Assembly: GCA_008508345.1 (NCBI GenBank)
Contig: QNGE01000270.1
Span: 104,779-168,778 of the forward strand
DNA: 64,000 nucleotides
Reading direction: 5' to 3'
Origin: Paragonimus westermani
Taxonomy: Eukaryota > Platyhelminthes > Trematoda > Plagiorchiida > Troglotrematidae
The position numbers and the translations under genes are program-made. How positions within the stretch are numbered: position 1 is the stretch's first letter; each line of letters starts with the position of its first letter. Below are positions 27,601 through 35,220 of this stretch, in pieces. Below the pieces are notes generated by a model. The model had not been told where the DNA came from. It was given only the letters and a program-made list of their open reading frames with translations, and made no database searches.

Positions 27601-29875
27601 GTGAAGGACTTGTTTATCAGTGTCTTACTCCCAGTGTTCAAATAACGTTTGTTCAGTAGGGGTACAGTAGTCAGTGTGGTGCGTCTAGGACGCCAAAGAA
27701 GCGACCAGCTGAAAGCGCTTGGGAACCACTGAGCTTGTCCTTAGTTCATGAGTTCCGCTTTGTGCGTGCTTGTTCTAGAGGTTAAAATTACTCTCAGTGT
27801 GTCACGCGGTTGTGTGTCACGGGTTGTTCGGTTATGCTCCAAGCAATCATATCGAAGTTCATTATGGGAGGACCCAACACCGATTGGGGAAAGACGGATT
27901 GTAGCCACCGGTTAACAGAAGAGTTTGTACCGCGGTTTGACCTAATTGATTTTCATGTGAACTAGCCTAACTAAAACCTTAACCATGTCTCACTCTACCG
28001 AGTACCCTGTGAAATAGTGATCAGCTCTTTTTGACAGATGAAAGTCAGAAGTGTTTCTGTTTTGTTTAGTTTTATCGGGATTATTGCAATACATGAAGTG
28101 TAAAGGAAGGCTGACATTCGTGATGGAAATACAACAGAATAGTCACACCAAGATAAGTCCGTAGTTAAACTCAGGTGTTGTGCGGTATCTGTTGTAAACG
28201 CGTCAAGGCCGCCGGTGTGTCCCACACTGGCGTCATGACTCAAGATGCGTTCTGATTGGTCGCGGCTTCAACGACCAGCGGCTCACGCGCCACGCACTTA
28301 AAAGTGACGTTACTGCTTGTAAATGTGACAGTATGGTGTGCGTCTCCACTGAGTCACGTGCTCTCTGTTATTGCCTGTGAGGGTTACTGTTGATTGAGCC
28401 CGATAGGAACACAACAGTAACTTTCAGGAAAAATTCTAATCCAGAAGCAAAATGGTTGATAAAAAGGTACTGGATGGGTTAGTGAATAAGTCTCATCGAA
28501 TTAACCTACAGATTAAAATTGAATTGACTTGATATTTTCCCTTGGAAAATGTTAATGGCAATGTATCATTGTTGTCGGTGCTGCCGTAAAAGAGTACAGT
28601 GTTGCATCTTAGCAGAACGAATCTTCTAAGGAGCATACTATCGCAATGTGCATGGTTACCATAGACCGTCCACTTTGTTAATTCAGAATAGGGCAATATA
28701 CCTTGAATTATCATGATTACGGAATCGGCTAAATGACGTTGTAATAAGCGCCTGTGGCTTGAGTACTTCTGAAAACCCAGGTAAATAACCTGGAGAAATA
28801 GGCACTACCTTCTAATTTAAAGGCATTATTGTGCAAACAGTAATCATCCAAACTGTCTCTTGAGTCGATGGATTCAGCTTCTGATTTCATCAGAGCTCAT
28901 CGGTAATATATAACCTTGCCCCAACAGGAGTTTGCTCACCGGTCCACCTGCTTTTGAAGCCACCGCGTTGTCTACCGTACCAATAAGGTCACACCGGGCA
29001 TGTCTGAGTTACCACATCTGAAAGCTCAGCAGCATATGCGTGTGAGTTGCCGGATCCTTTCGTGAGCCTAGTGCACCTTTCTGAATGCAGCTGACTAAAA
29101 ATTCGGGCAGTTGGTAACCCGGTTTTCTACGCACAACCAGTAAGACTTCTCGAGTCTCTGGAAAATTAATGTAAATTCAGGTCACTTCAACCAGACAAAT
29201 AACTCGCAAAGATTTTCTGTTAACAGAAGAAGACAAAAACTGGCCGCATCTAAAATGAAATTCTGAATTTGACCCCAGCGTCTTTTCATATCTGTATCAC
29301 TCAGTTACAACATCCAAGTGGTTCATCAGCCCTATTCTTCCGTTAAATTGTAGAAATAGGAAACGATACGATATAAACAGATTGATGTTATACAATTTCA
29401 GTGTGGTGTGTAACAGAATCTTCGAAGTGTATTTTGAAGGGAATTTGTTTGAACAGAGTATTCGCTTTTCAAACCTATCAATTACCCCATCGGTGTACTG
29501 TTACAATTTAACCAAGAATTGCTCGGAAATGAAACATTTTTTGACGGAAGAACCCGTAACAGACATTTGTCCGCTAGACGGGTGTGTTTTTGCTGTTGAA
29601 AATTGCTTCGTAATACTAAAAAATATTTGATGATACAGCAGATCTATTGTGGCCGAAGAGTTGGCGCAAAATGCCTTATTTAGTATTGATTTCATCGAAG
29701 TATGGTCTCGATTGGATAATTCAATGGCTTTTGTTTGTCCCTGCCCTCACAGCATGTGGCCTTCTTGCTTGCCGATTTGTTCGACTTCTTGATTCCGGAT
29801 GTGCCGAGCAGCCTTGAAGAACGCATTCAGCGCGAACGGTTTCTGGCCAAGCAGGCGCTTCTCGATGTACATCTG
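4613..29875 (+). CDS. ANO7-like: Anoctamin-7-like TMEM16 protein, partial gene (7 exons, C-terminal half)
   Basis: TMEM16 proteins are calcium-activated chloride channels or phospholipid scramblases with ten membrane helices. The joined exons 4613-4724, 6583-6735, 14784-14932, 18807-19012, 22375-22508, 25436-25526 and 29753-29875 give 323 codons with no stop or frameshift; every split codon is completed correctly across the junction, and all six introns are GT-AG. The protein runs from helix 5 (FKVFLFQFVNFYSS) to the segment after helix 10. The calcium-site residues are all present: N, N and E (NNCQE, exon 2), E and E (DEYMEM, exon 3), E and D (MEIRLD, exon 4). Wording such as GGCLIELAQQ, AERAQNIG, NNWMEIRLDA and CRYTAFRD resembles anoctamin-7 more than ANO1 or ANO5 as I recall them. 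The cytosolic N-terminus and helices 1-4 lie upstream of the window, and the terminal exon was not located. The gene is probably functional. Assignment to TMEM16 is firm; the ANO7 subclass is inferred. Confidence 0.95.
6583..6735 (+). CDS. ANO7-like: ANO7-like exon 2 (loop and helix 6)
   Basis: The acceptor is a clear pyrimidine run ending TTTTCAG at 6582; the donor is GTGAGT at 6736. The exon encodes FVGYPGNYVYFFGLRNED, a CDNGGCLIEL extracellular-loop motif with the two family cysteines, and helix 6 (QQLIVIMVGKQLINNCQEIL). N at 6710-6712, N at 6713-6715 and E at 6722-6724 correspond to the first group of TMEM16 calcium ligands (mouse TMEM16A N650, N651 and E654, from memory). The exon ends with CC, completed by the C of the next exon to give Pro. 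Intron 1 is 1,858 bp. Confidence 0.95.
6736..11179. other. ANO7-like intron 2, 5' part; nothing recognised
   Basis: Frames such as 7800-8174 (124 codons) and 9066-9323 show no family motifs and no paired splice sites in a useful phase. 10,400-11,180 may be the 5' region of the RTE-type element. Confidence 0.6.
11180..13200 (+). mobile_element. Decayed RTE-type non-LTR retrotransposon in ANO7-like intron 2
   Basis: Fragments of an apurinic-type endonuclease and a reverse transcriptase occur in the right order but in several frames. Endonuclease: WNVR near 11270, HTALITMELSSFGVGAASL followed by SETWL (catalytic-type Glu at 11384-11386), and a GVGRDPAAWP segment near 11,690-11,720. Reverse transcriptase: ILARILQDRFTAEEQCGLQ near 12,330-12,385, FFVKFTRSFGSVSHEALW near 12,416-12,466 and LSLTRLLYADMKAEV; later YYLGRSLSTDLSMD near 12,961-13,005. 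In motif A the catalytic Asp position is Lys, and stops and frameshifts separate every block, so the copy is dead. The upstream stretch 10,400-11,180 may be its 5' region, but I see no conserved motif there. Sense orientation relative to the host gene. RTE clade is inferred from motif wording. Confidence 0.8.
13201..14783. other. ANO7-like intron 2, 3' part; nothing recognised
   Basis: A frame at 14300-14608 begins with a hydrophobic stretch resembling a signal peptide, but it lies inside an intron of a well-supported gene and has no family match. Confidence 0.6.
14784..14932 (+). CDS. ANO7-like: ANO7-like exon 3 (cytosolic loop and start of helix 7)
   Basis: The acceptor follows TTTTTCCCATCAG at 14783; the donor GTAAGC starts at 14933. 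The exon encodes KLQTWWHKRKKG, a loop rich in Lys, Ala and Ser that differs from the vertebrate loop as I recall it, then DDYKLIPYEGLFDEYMEM. The two glutamates of DEYMEM (14917-14919 and 14926-14928) match the second pair of calcium ligands. The usual W-E-x-D-Y before this motif reads F-M-D-D-Y here. The final G combines with TG of exon 4 to give Val. The preceding intron (8,048 bp) carries the RTE-type remnant. Confidence 0.95.
14933..18806. other. ANO7-like intron 3; nothing recognised
   Basis: Several 60-100 codon frames on both strands, none with a domain. A GC-rich patch at about 17,940-18,020 has a loose B-box-like GGTTCAAGCC but no convincing A box. Confidence 0.6.
18807..19012 (+). 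CDS. ANO7-like: ANO7-like exon 4 (helices 7-8)
   Basis: The acceptor is TCTTCTTCTCTCTCAG at 18806; the donor is GTAAGC at 19013. The exon encodes LQFGFITIFVAAFPLAPFFA (helix 7), then LLNNWMEIRLDANKLV, in which E at 18887-18889 and D at 18899-18901 match the third pair of calcium ligands. RRPLAERAQNIGVWF and ILDVLVRLAVISN follow, leading into helix 9. It is the longest and most conserved exon here and ends on a codon boundary. The preceding intron is 3,874 bp. Confidence 0.97.
19013..21551. other. ANO7-like intron 4, 5' part; nothing recognised
   Basis: The 106-codon frame at 19428-19748 has no recognised motif. The hairpin with the (TA)n tract follows downstream. Confidence 0.6.
21552..21712. 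repeat. Hairpin element with a (TA)n tract at its centre
   Basis: The left arm 21,552-21,605 and right arm 21,663-21,712 are imperfect inverted copies (both contain GAAGCAAACA or its complement and TTCCTT at the outer end). They enclose about 56 bp of pure TA. It lies in intron 4 of the ANO7-like gene. The whole could extrude as a cruciform or arise from a foldback/MITE-like element whose centre expanded. Confidence 0.8.
21607..21662. repeat. (TA)n microsatellite, about 28 units
   Basis: Uninterrupted TA dinucleotides. Its length in an assembly is often unreliable. Confidence 0.95.
22375..22508 (+). CDS. ANO7-like: ANO7-like exon 5 (helix 9 and extracellular loop)
   Basis: The acceptor is ATTCTGTTTCAG at 22374; the donor is GTAAGT at 22509. 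The exon encodes AFIIAFTSHFLPKLLYHYE, completing the ISN/AF segment of helix 9, and a loop ending in NFTLAWAPVNSTVQPC. The loop contains two N-glycosylation sequons (NFT and NST) and a Cys just before the conserved RY motif; the short loop ending in N-F-T-L resembles ANO7. The final CG is completed by A of exon 6 to give Arg. The preceding intron is 3,362 bp. Confidence 0.95.
23681..23935 (-). mobile_element. SINE-like copy in ANO7-like intron 5 (body + head)
   Basis: Read on the minus strand it gives the body module (GTCCTAATCGCG, AGTTGGAGTC, GTTGAGCGTTCAG) followed by the head with a diverged B box and GCACTACTGACGAGCTC. The core and right tail are missing. Substitutions are frequent, so it is older than the copies at 2 kb and 35 kb. 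It is antisense to the host gene. Confidence 0.8.
25436..25526 (+). CDS. ANO7-like: ANO7-like exon 6 (loop and helix 10)
   Basis: The acceptor is AAATTTGCAG at 25435; the donor is GTGAGT at 25527. In the frame fixed by exon 5 it encodes RYTAFRDNQGEYTM, then FFWRLLALRLGFVIVFE, the highly conserved start of TMEM16 helix 10 (family form FW-x-LLA-x-RLAFVIVFE). The true frame is short and differs from the longer open frame that starts at 25348, so a scan by ORF length would miss this exon. It ends on a codon boundary. The preceding intron is 2,927 bp. Confidence 0.95.
25527..29752. other. ANO7-like intron 6; nothing recognised
   Basis: Short frames only, including 27151-27345 on the minus strand and 29382-29630 on the plus strand. 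None has a recognisable domain or fits the gene's reading phase. Confidence 0.6.
29753..29875 (+). CDS. ANO7-like: ANO7-like exon 7 (end of helix 10 and cytosolic tail)
   Basis: The acceptor is CCCTGCCCTCACAG at 29752; the donor is GTGAGT at 29876. The exon encodes HVAFLLADLFDFLIPDVPSS followed by LEERIQRERFLAKQALLDVH and L, equivalent to the FEHVVF...IPD-P segment and the charged helix ending the anoctamin domain. The donor shows at least one further exon, which must begin on a codon boundary. None was recognised downstream, and the Penelope-like element begins within 400 bp. The preceding intron is 4,226 bp. Confidence 0.95.
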
Positions 29876-30051
29876 GTGAGTCAGTTGATAGATTTTGTCT
29901 GTACTCAGCCTGCGAGGTTCACGATGCTTTGAGCTGTGACTAAAGTGTTTCACCGCTCAAAATATGTACGGTCTGCTCGGTTTGGCCACGTACCCAGAGT
30001 GGCGTGTCATGATCACATATCGATGCCGCAGAAGCTTGGAACAATTCATGG

Positions 30052-30093
30052 GGTTTGAACAAAGCAGATAGAACACGAAAACTGGTAGATGCA
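30052..30093 (-). repeat. Inverted 42-bp copy of the Penelope-like distal segment
   Basis: The reverse complement of 30,052-30,093 is identical to 31,360-31,401. On the minus strand it lies in a short open frame that also reads ASTSFRVLSALFKP and then diverges. Penelope-like elements are known to carry inverted or partial terminal repeats, so this may mark the 5' boundary of the insertion. An assembly join cannot be excluded because the only N of the window lies next to the other arm. Confidence 0.8.
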
Positions 30094-30424
30094 TGCATTT
30101 CGTATTGACTCATCAGTACCAAACTTACAATAACATGGGTGGGCTGTTTTTACAACAATCGATTTGAGGGGTGGATAATCAATAAGCGAGTTAGGATAAG
30201 ACATTAAGTCCAGGGAAGGGTCAGGTTCACGAACGAATAGAGAGAGTGGACAGCATTAGCAAAATAGAGGACCGCATAGGACGACATCTTCAGCTGCTCT
30301 TGCAGTTGCGGATTATTGACAAAGTAACGTATAAGTCTCTTAAGCCGTGCGGGTCGTCAACATCCCAACTTTACGGCCTACCAAAGACTCACAAATCTGG
30401 GATGTCACTTAGGCCAATTTAGCA

Positions 30425-31033
30425 ATGACAAACTCAACTTACCACAAATTAGCACGCTGGCTGGTCACTATTCTAACCCCAGTAAAACAGACATTTCAGA
30501 CACACTCAATTAAAGATTCCTTTGAATTGATCAGTGACCTGGACAGAATCAATCTTGCTAACGAACAGATGTGCTCTATAGATGTTCAGTCACTGTTCAC
30601 AAATGTCCCGCTGCATGAAACGATTGACTACATTTGTGAGCTCGTTGAAATGAGTCACACTTCGTTACCACTTCACACCGACATATTGAAGGAAACTTTG
30701 CTGCTCTGTACTGAGAATGTCAGTTATCGTCTTCTCGAGCAGTCCTACCGTCAAATAGACGCAGTAGTCATGAGAAATCTACTAAGCCCCAACTTAGCAA
30801 ATTTTTTCATACTAAAAATTGAGCAACAGCTAGCTACGGAGATAGAAAACTTGTCGTATCACAAGCGTTACGTCGATGACACCTTAATTTCCAGTCGATC
30901 TAAACAGATGATAGATAACCTGGTGCAACGTCTAAATAGTTGCCATCCCAATCTAAAGGTCACTTGTGAATTTGAGGTCGGCAACTGCCTGCCATTGCTA
31001 GATATCCAAATAAGTCGTCGGGAATATGGCTAG
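30425..31033 (+). pseudogene. Penelope-type reverse transcriptase core (fingers/palm)
   Basis: This is the longest uninterrupted coding block of the window: 202 codons before the TAG. The catalytic Asp of motif A is residue 53 and YVDD is at residues 149-152. Motif B, usually GSPLGP-like in the family, reads NLLSPN, so activity is doubtful even if the stop were read through. Upstream coding sequence (PKTHKSG...RPI) is in another frame because of a one-base deletion close to 30,420. Confidence 0.85.
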
Positions 31034-31498
31034 GTTAGAAAAACCGTTTATAGGAAACCCACATGGTTAGGTCAATACCTAAACTTCAGCCGCTTCACAC
31101 CGATCCAATACAAGCGAGCACTAGTGAATACTCTGTTCACACGAGCAAGGCAAATCTGTACGCCCGACAGCCTCGCGGAGGAACTTTGTCTGGTTACGTC
31201 TGTCCTACAATCAAATGGTTACTTCAGAAGGTTCATAGATAGCCACAGTTGGCAAAAATTACCATCCGAAAAGGTGGTGACTGTAGAAGAAAAGAGAGTC
31301 TACATAAAGCTACTTTTTAGGGATGATTATGTCATGCAGCAAACAGCACAGCGATTAANTGCATCTACCAGTTTTCGTGTTCTATCTGCTTTGTTCAAAC
31401 CGCTCGAGGGAACCAGCTGTTTCAAATTCATCGGGTGTTTGGGCAAGGACGTATTAATTATTTACGAAGACCATTATTGTTCTGTTTTACAAATTTGA
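31034..31498 (+). pseudogene. Penelope-like element, connector region after the stop
   Basis: This stretch continues in the same frame as the core after the TAG: VRKTVYRKPTWLGQYLNFS, RARQICTPDSLAEELC, then EKRVYIKLLFRDDYVMQQTA, typical of the region between the palm and the endonuclease of Penelope-like proteins. The sequence after 31,360 (ASTSFRVLSALFKP) is the part repeated in inverted orientation at 30,052-30,093. An ambiguous base (N) lies at 31,359. The frame closes at 31,498 with no recognisable GIY-YIG motif. Confidence 0.75.
31360..31401 (+). repeat. Right arm of the 42-bp Penelope-associated inverted repeat
   Basis: Identical in inverted orientation to 30,052-30,093. Similarity stops abruptly at both edges. 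The N at 31,359 is adjacent to the left edge of this arm. Confidence 0.8.
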
Positions 31499-34400
31499 TA
31501 ATCGTTGTTTAACAGATCGGATACTCCGTGATCAGTCACTATCCAACCTGGCAAATTGCCGAATCGTTGAAGCCTGCAAACCTACTTCCGAATTGTCAGA
31601 TAACAAGTTCTGAATTATGAGCAGGCATTTAGCTGATTAACATTTACTGTACTCTTAATACATTTTGGACACTATTTGCTTAACAATACAAAACGAGTAT
31701 TCTTTTCAACTGGATGCGACCTATCCCTCATCTTTATTTGTGCTCAATTTAAGTTAGTGAACGAAACACCATTCATTTCAATCTCTTTAGTGAACCTTTC
31801 AATTTTGAGAAGTTAAGGAACAACCTGCTTGAGTACATAAAAGCAGACTTAGCCAATCATTGCAGGACAATATTGACAACACAACTGACCACTGTTTTTA
31901 TTGCGGTGTCAAGATTTTTGTCGAACATGTGTTTTACTACGCCGTCCGGAACTTAGAAAATCAGTAAATTTGAATGTATATGAAAAATACATGTAAACTC
32001 CAAGTAAATCAGTCACTTCCAGATTGATTTTTCAGCACTCTGACTAAAACTTTGTACATATCCTAAGGGGTTGGAGAATGGCAAATTACTTCGCTTGTAT
32101 ATAGAAAACGGTCACAGCGTTTCCACAACACCAGCAATGACAAGGTGACCGTGTGAAACAATGTTACTTCCGATCGCATATCACTTATGTTCACTATCCA
32201 GATGGCATCACACCCATTGTTCATGAAGGCTTCAAAGTATTAGTACTCCGGTATCCTCCTGTGTTTGTTTGAAAGACATCGAATGCCTGTCATTTTCGTT
32301 ATCTCTACAACATATGCTTCTATAATGGTCGATGAAACGACAGTCGGGTTAACTAGTCTCATCTGTTAGAACACGCACAAGTCCACATCGATTCACTACG
32401 CTGAGATACAAATTGATGCTACCTAAAATATAATTGACGTACAAATTACGTCAGTGAAGGTGGCTCATGGTGACCAGAATGAATATCTTCAGGAAAGGGA
32501 CTATATATTGCCACACATTACTGGCAGGATGGTATTATTGGGGAAAAAGTGAATAACAAGTTGGAAAACTGGTTACGTAGTTCTGCTCCACGAACGGAGT
32601 GGCTCAGTCATTTATCCAGAATTATGTGTAATGCACAGGCACTTATATTCTATAACTTAGTCATGAATAGTGGTTACATCCTAAAAAGAGCGTTATTTCT
32701 TCCGGCCACAAATTTAAATCTGAAAGTGAAGGCTACTGTCAATAGTGAGTATTGTTCAGGTTGTATTTCATCTTGTTTTATATTATCTCTTTTTTCAGGA
32801 ACATCCAAGTCCGCCTGAAACAATCAGTTAAATTGTCAAAAACCCGAACTGTGAGACACACACTTTCAAGTGGACATTTGTTTTCCAAATGGTTTACTTG
32901 GTGTGGATTGCTCAAATTATTCTGATCATTCTGCAAACCACTTCAAAGTTTCAGTCTCCAAAAATGTTCGTGTTGCTGGAGCTGAAAAATTTTCATTGTC
33001 ACAGCAAGCTCATTGGAAGTTGGGCACCTCAAACAACGCAAAGTTTGAAGAGTTGTCAGCAACAGATCATTTGTTCACCATAACCTCCATACATATATTT
33101 CTCTACCATCTCACAGCGTTTAACGTCCTGATATTTTTCAAATCGGAATTTCCTCTTCACTTTTCCACTCTATATTAACAGGATTTGCATTATATCCCAC
33201 TCCTCCCCAGACTCCATCCGTTTTTTTCACATTCTACTCTCGTATGGTGGTTGTTTGCTATAAACTTTCCTCTTTTGTACAGGTTTCAATTCAGCCAATG
33301 TCGAGCACTCTTTTACCTAACGCGGATACATTTCTAAGCCACCACTTACAACTGTCTAAAAGCAGTAGTGTAATTAACTTGCTAAGCTGTAGTTTTGGTT
33401 GGTCGTACATTGGCCCGGTAGAGGAATCATAAGTTGACGTTTGTGTGAAATTATTTATTCATTACCCCTAACAGTACCGTTGATTGGGTTAAGAACCGAA
33501 TACTATCATTAAGCGCGAGTTTATTTATTTGTCTTGCTTACCAAGCCTTCACATCCAACAGAACGTTCCAGTTGATCGGTCTGAGAGTTGAACTTACTCA
33601 TCCGCAATATCCTTCGGGTAAAAGGTATGCCTTTACAGTGAGATATGCACAGTAATCAAAATGCCAACAATCACAACAACGGATGACTTAAAGGTTACAA
33701 ATTTTTCATTGCACGAAACTTCTAGACGTTCTTAAGACCTTTCATCAGAAAATGGAATGGGCAACACTCTTATGATTCTAGAGTATGAAAGTAAAACATT
33801 TGTGGCAAACTTCTCTTCGAAAACAATTACGTCATCAGTATTCATAACAAGAAGGTCGAATCAGTGATGCCAACAATATTACGATTATCTAAAAATTAAT
33901 CCTGTTCATGTCCATATTTTTCCGTGTCATTGAAACGATCCCTATGTTTTCCACGATTTACTGTATCCATCACCTCTCTTTTTTTATGCGTACAGTTATA
34001 TGTGTATAATAGAACGAACTTGAATCGAGAGCGATGGTGTGTAGACCAATATGTTTACTAGGTGCATCGGCACATACTTTAGTTTGTATATCTAAGCGAG
34101 CAAAAAATGCTACGTTTTTCGCTACAAGATGTCCACTGCTCCCAGATGGTACACTAATGTCGCAACGTCATTTACCGTCATTATGTATGCCAACTGTTCC
34201 TAGGTTTGAAATACTGTGAACTTTACTTCTGAGACCGTCAGCAGCCTAGTTGAAATCAATATTTGTATAGGTTCCGCTGTAAATACTGCTAACGGTAACA
34301 ACAGTGTTCTTCCGTGTCACTTAAAGGTTGACAACCTCGCTCTCACATGACTTTCATCTTTGTAGCTAAGACAGGGAAATGAAGTGAATTTGTACTGGCA

Positions 34401-34524
34401 TAAGAAAACAGCCTGTGTTGACCTACGTGTGCATACAGTTGAGTCCAAATGACAGGGCTTATGTGGGCGCGACCAGATGGTTCGCACATAACTGAAACAA
34501 CTGTGTATGAGTTTTTTTTTTAGC
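31499..34524. other. No recognisable gene downstream of the Penelope-like element
   Basis: 31,499-31,620 may contain the degraded 3' end of the element. The rest is AT-rich with frames up to about 100 codons and no motifs. The missing terminal exon of the ANO7-like gene could lie here or further on. Confidence 0.5.
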
Positions 34525-34650
34525 TGACCATCGCTCACATTTGATCGCAGCGTTCGCATTCAGACAGACTTTCCAGCCAGCCTCTTTCGAAAAGAAGCAC
34601 TAGACTCGAGTTTCGCTCTCATTAGAGCTCGTCAGTAGTGCATATCCTTG
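34525..34650 (-). repeat. SINE-like family, core module, inverted copy
   Basis: The reverse complement gives the start of the core (GCACTACTGACGAGCTC), GCGAAACTCGAGTCTAGTGC, CTGGCTGGAAAGTCT and GAATGCGAACGCTGCGATC. It faces the plus-strand core copy at 34,822-34,900, forming a large inverted pair about 170 bp apart. Confidence 0.85.
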
Positions 34651-34757
34651 TGTACGAGTTGTTCGTGTTTATTTTATGTGAAGAGTAAATTACGGTTGGA
34701 TTACTTACGCTGGCAAATGGTGGTCAAATTGCAGAAAAATATTTAACTACTATTAAG

Positions 34758-34815
34758 TACTGATGAGTAGTCGGGGATTTAGTTTATTTTCAAGTTGACG
34801 ATCACTCGCATTTGG
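34758..34815 (-). repeat. SINE-like tail module, inverted arm
   Basis: The reverse complement of this 58-bp arm matches 34,881-34,938 with few mismatches. The two arms enclose about 65 bp of core sequence, so the locus can fold into a hairpin nested inside the wider inverted pair with 34,525-34,650. Confidence 0.85.
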
Positions 34816-34821
34816 TCTACT

Positions 34822-35220
34822 CTAGTGCTTGTTTTCGAAAGAGGCTGGCTGGAAAGTCTATCTGAATGCGAAGGCTGCGATCAAGTATGAGTGATGGTCA
34901 ACTTGAAAATAAACCGAATCCCCGACTACTCATCAGTAATCTAAAATATCGCCTTGCAGGTTTAATGAGATCAGTGATTTCGACCTGTCTTGAAAGTCCT
35001 AATCGCGGGGTTATCGATTGGAGTTAACAGGCAGTAACTGTGTCTCCTCTCGAGGCGATCGGGCAACCTGATCATTGCTCACAAGCGAGAGTGGTTGAGC
35101 GTTCAGATTTGATAATTCGGTCGTGCACTGTGTAGGGTGAATGGCGCAGTGGTCAACGCGGTTGCCTCATGATTGGAATGGCCGGAGTTCAAATCCCGGC
35201 CGTGGCAAGGATATGCACTA
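34822..35220 (+). mobile_element. SINE-like copy (core - tail - body - tRNA-like head)
   Basis: This copy is nearly identical to 1952-2417 over the shared part but is permuted: it begins in the core (TCTAGTGCTTG), passes through the tail (ending 34,939), body and head, and stops just after the head at GCACTA. A box TGGCGCAGTGG at 35142-35152, B box AGTTCAAATCC at 35186-35196. The core-tail module in front of the body shows that the repeated terminal module is at least about 118 bp long, which supports a tandem unit or terminal-repeat structure. Confidence 0.85.
35142..35196 (+). promoter_or_regulatory. RNA polymerase III internal promoter, second intact copy
   Basis: A and B boxes are identical to those at 2188-2242, with the same spacing. 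This is the second of two copies in the window with perfect boxes, suggesting recent activity of the family. Confidence 0.75.

Larger units (their letters stand above)
30200..31498 (+). mobile_element. Penelope-like element, broken reverse transcriptase gene
   Basis: Penelope-like elements encode a reverse transcriptase related to telomerase, often with a GIY-YIG endonuclease. Upstream frame (about 30,200-30,420): KIEDRIGRHLQLLLQL, then SQLYGLPKTHKSGMSLRPI. A one-base deletion near 30,420 shifts to the frame that begins MTNSTYHKLARWL at 30,425. There CSIDVQSLFTNVPLHETIDY is motif A (Asp codon 30581-30583), MRNLLSPNLANFF a degraded motif B, and YVDD (30869-30880) the catalytic box; GNCLPLLDIQISR follows. 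A single in-frame TAG at 31031-31033 interrupts the frame, which then runs on through VYRKPTWLGQYLNF to TAG-free sequence ending at 31,498. No clear GIY-YIG domain remains. The element lies just downstream of the last ANO7-like exon, same strand. Confidence 0.9.
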
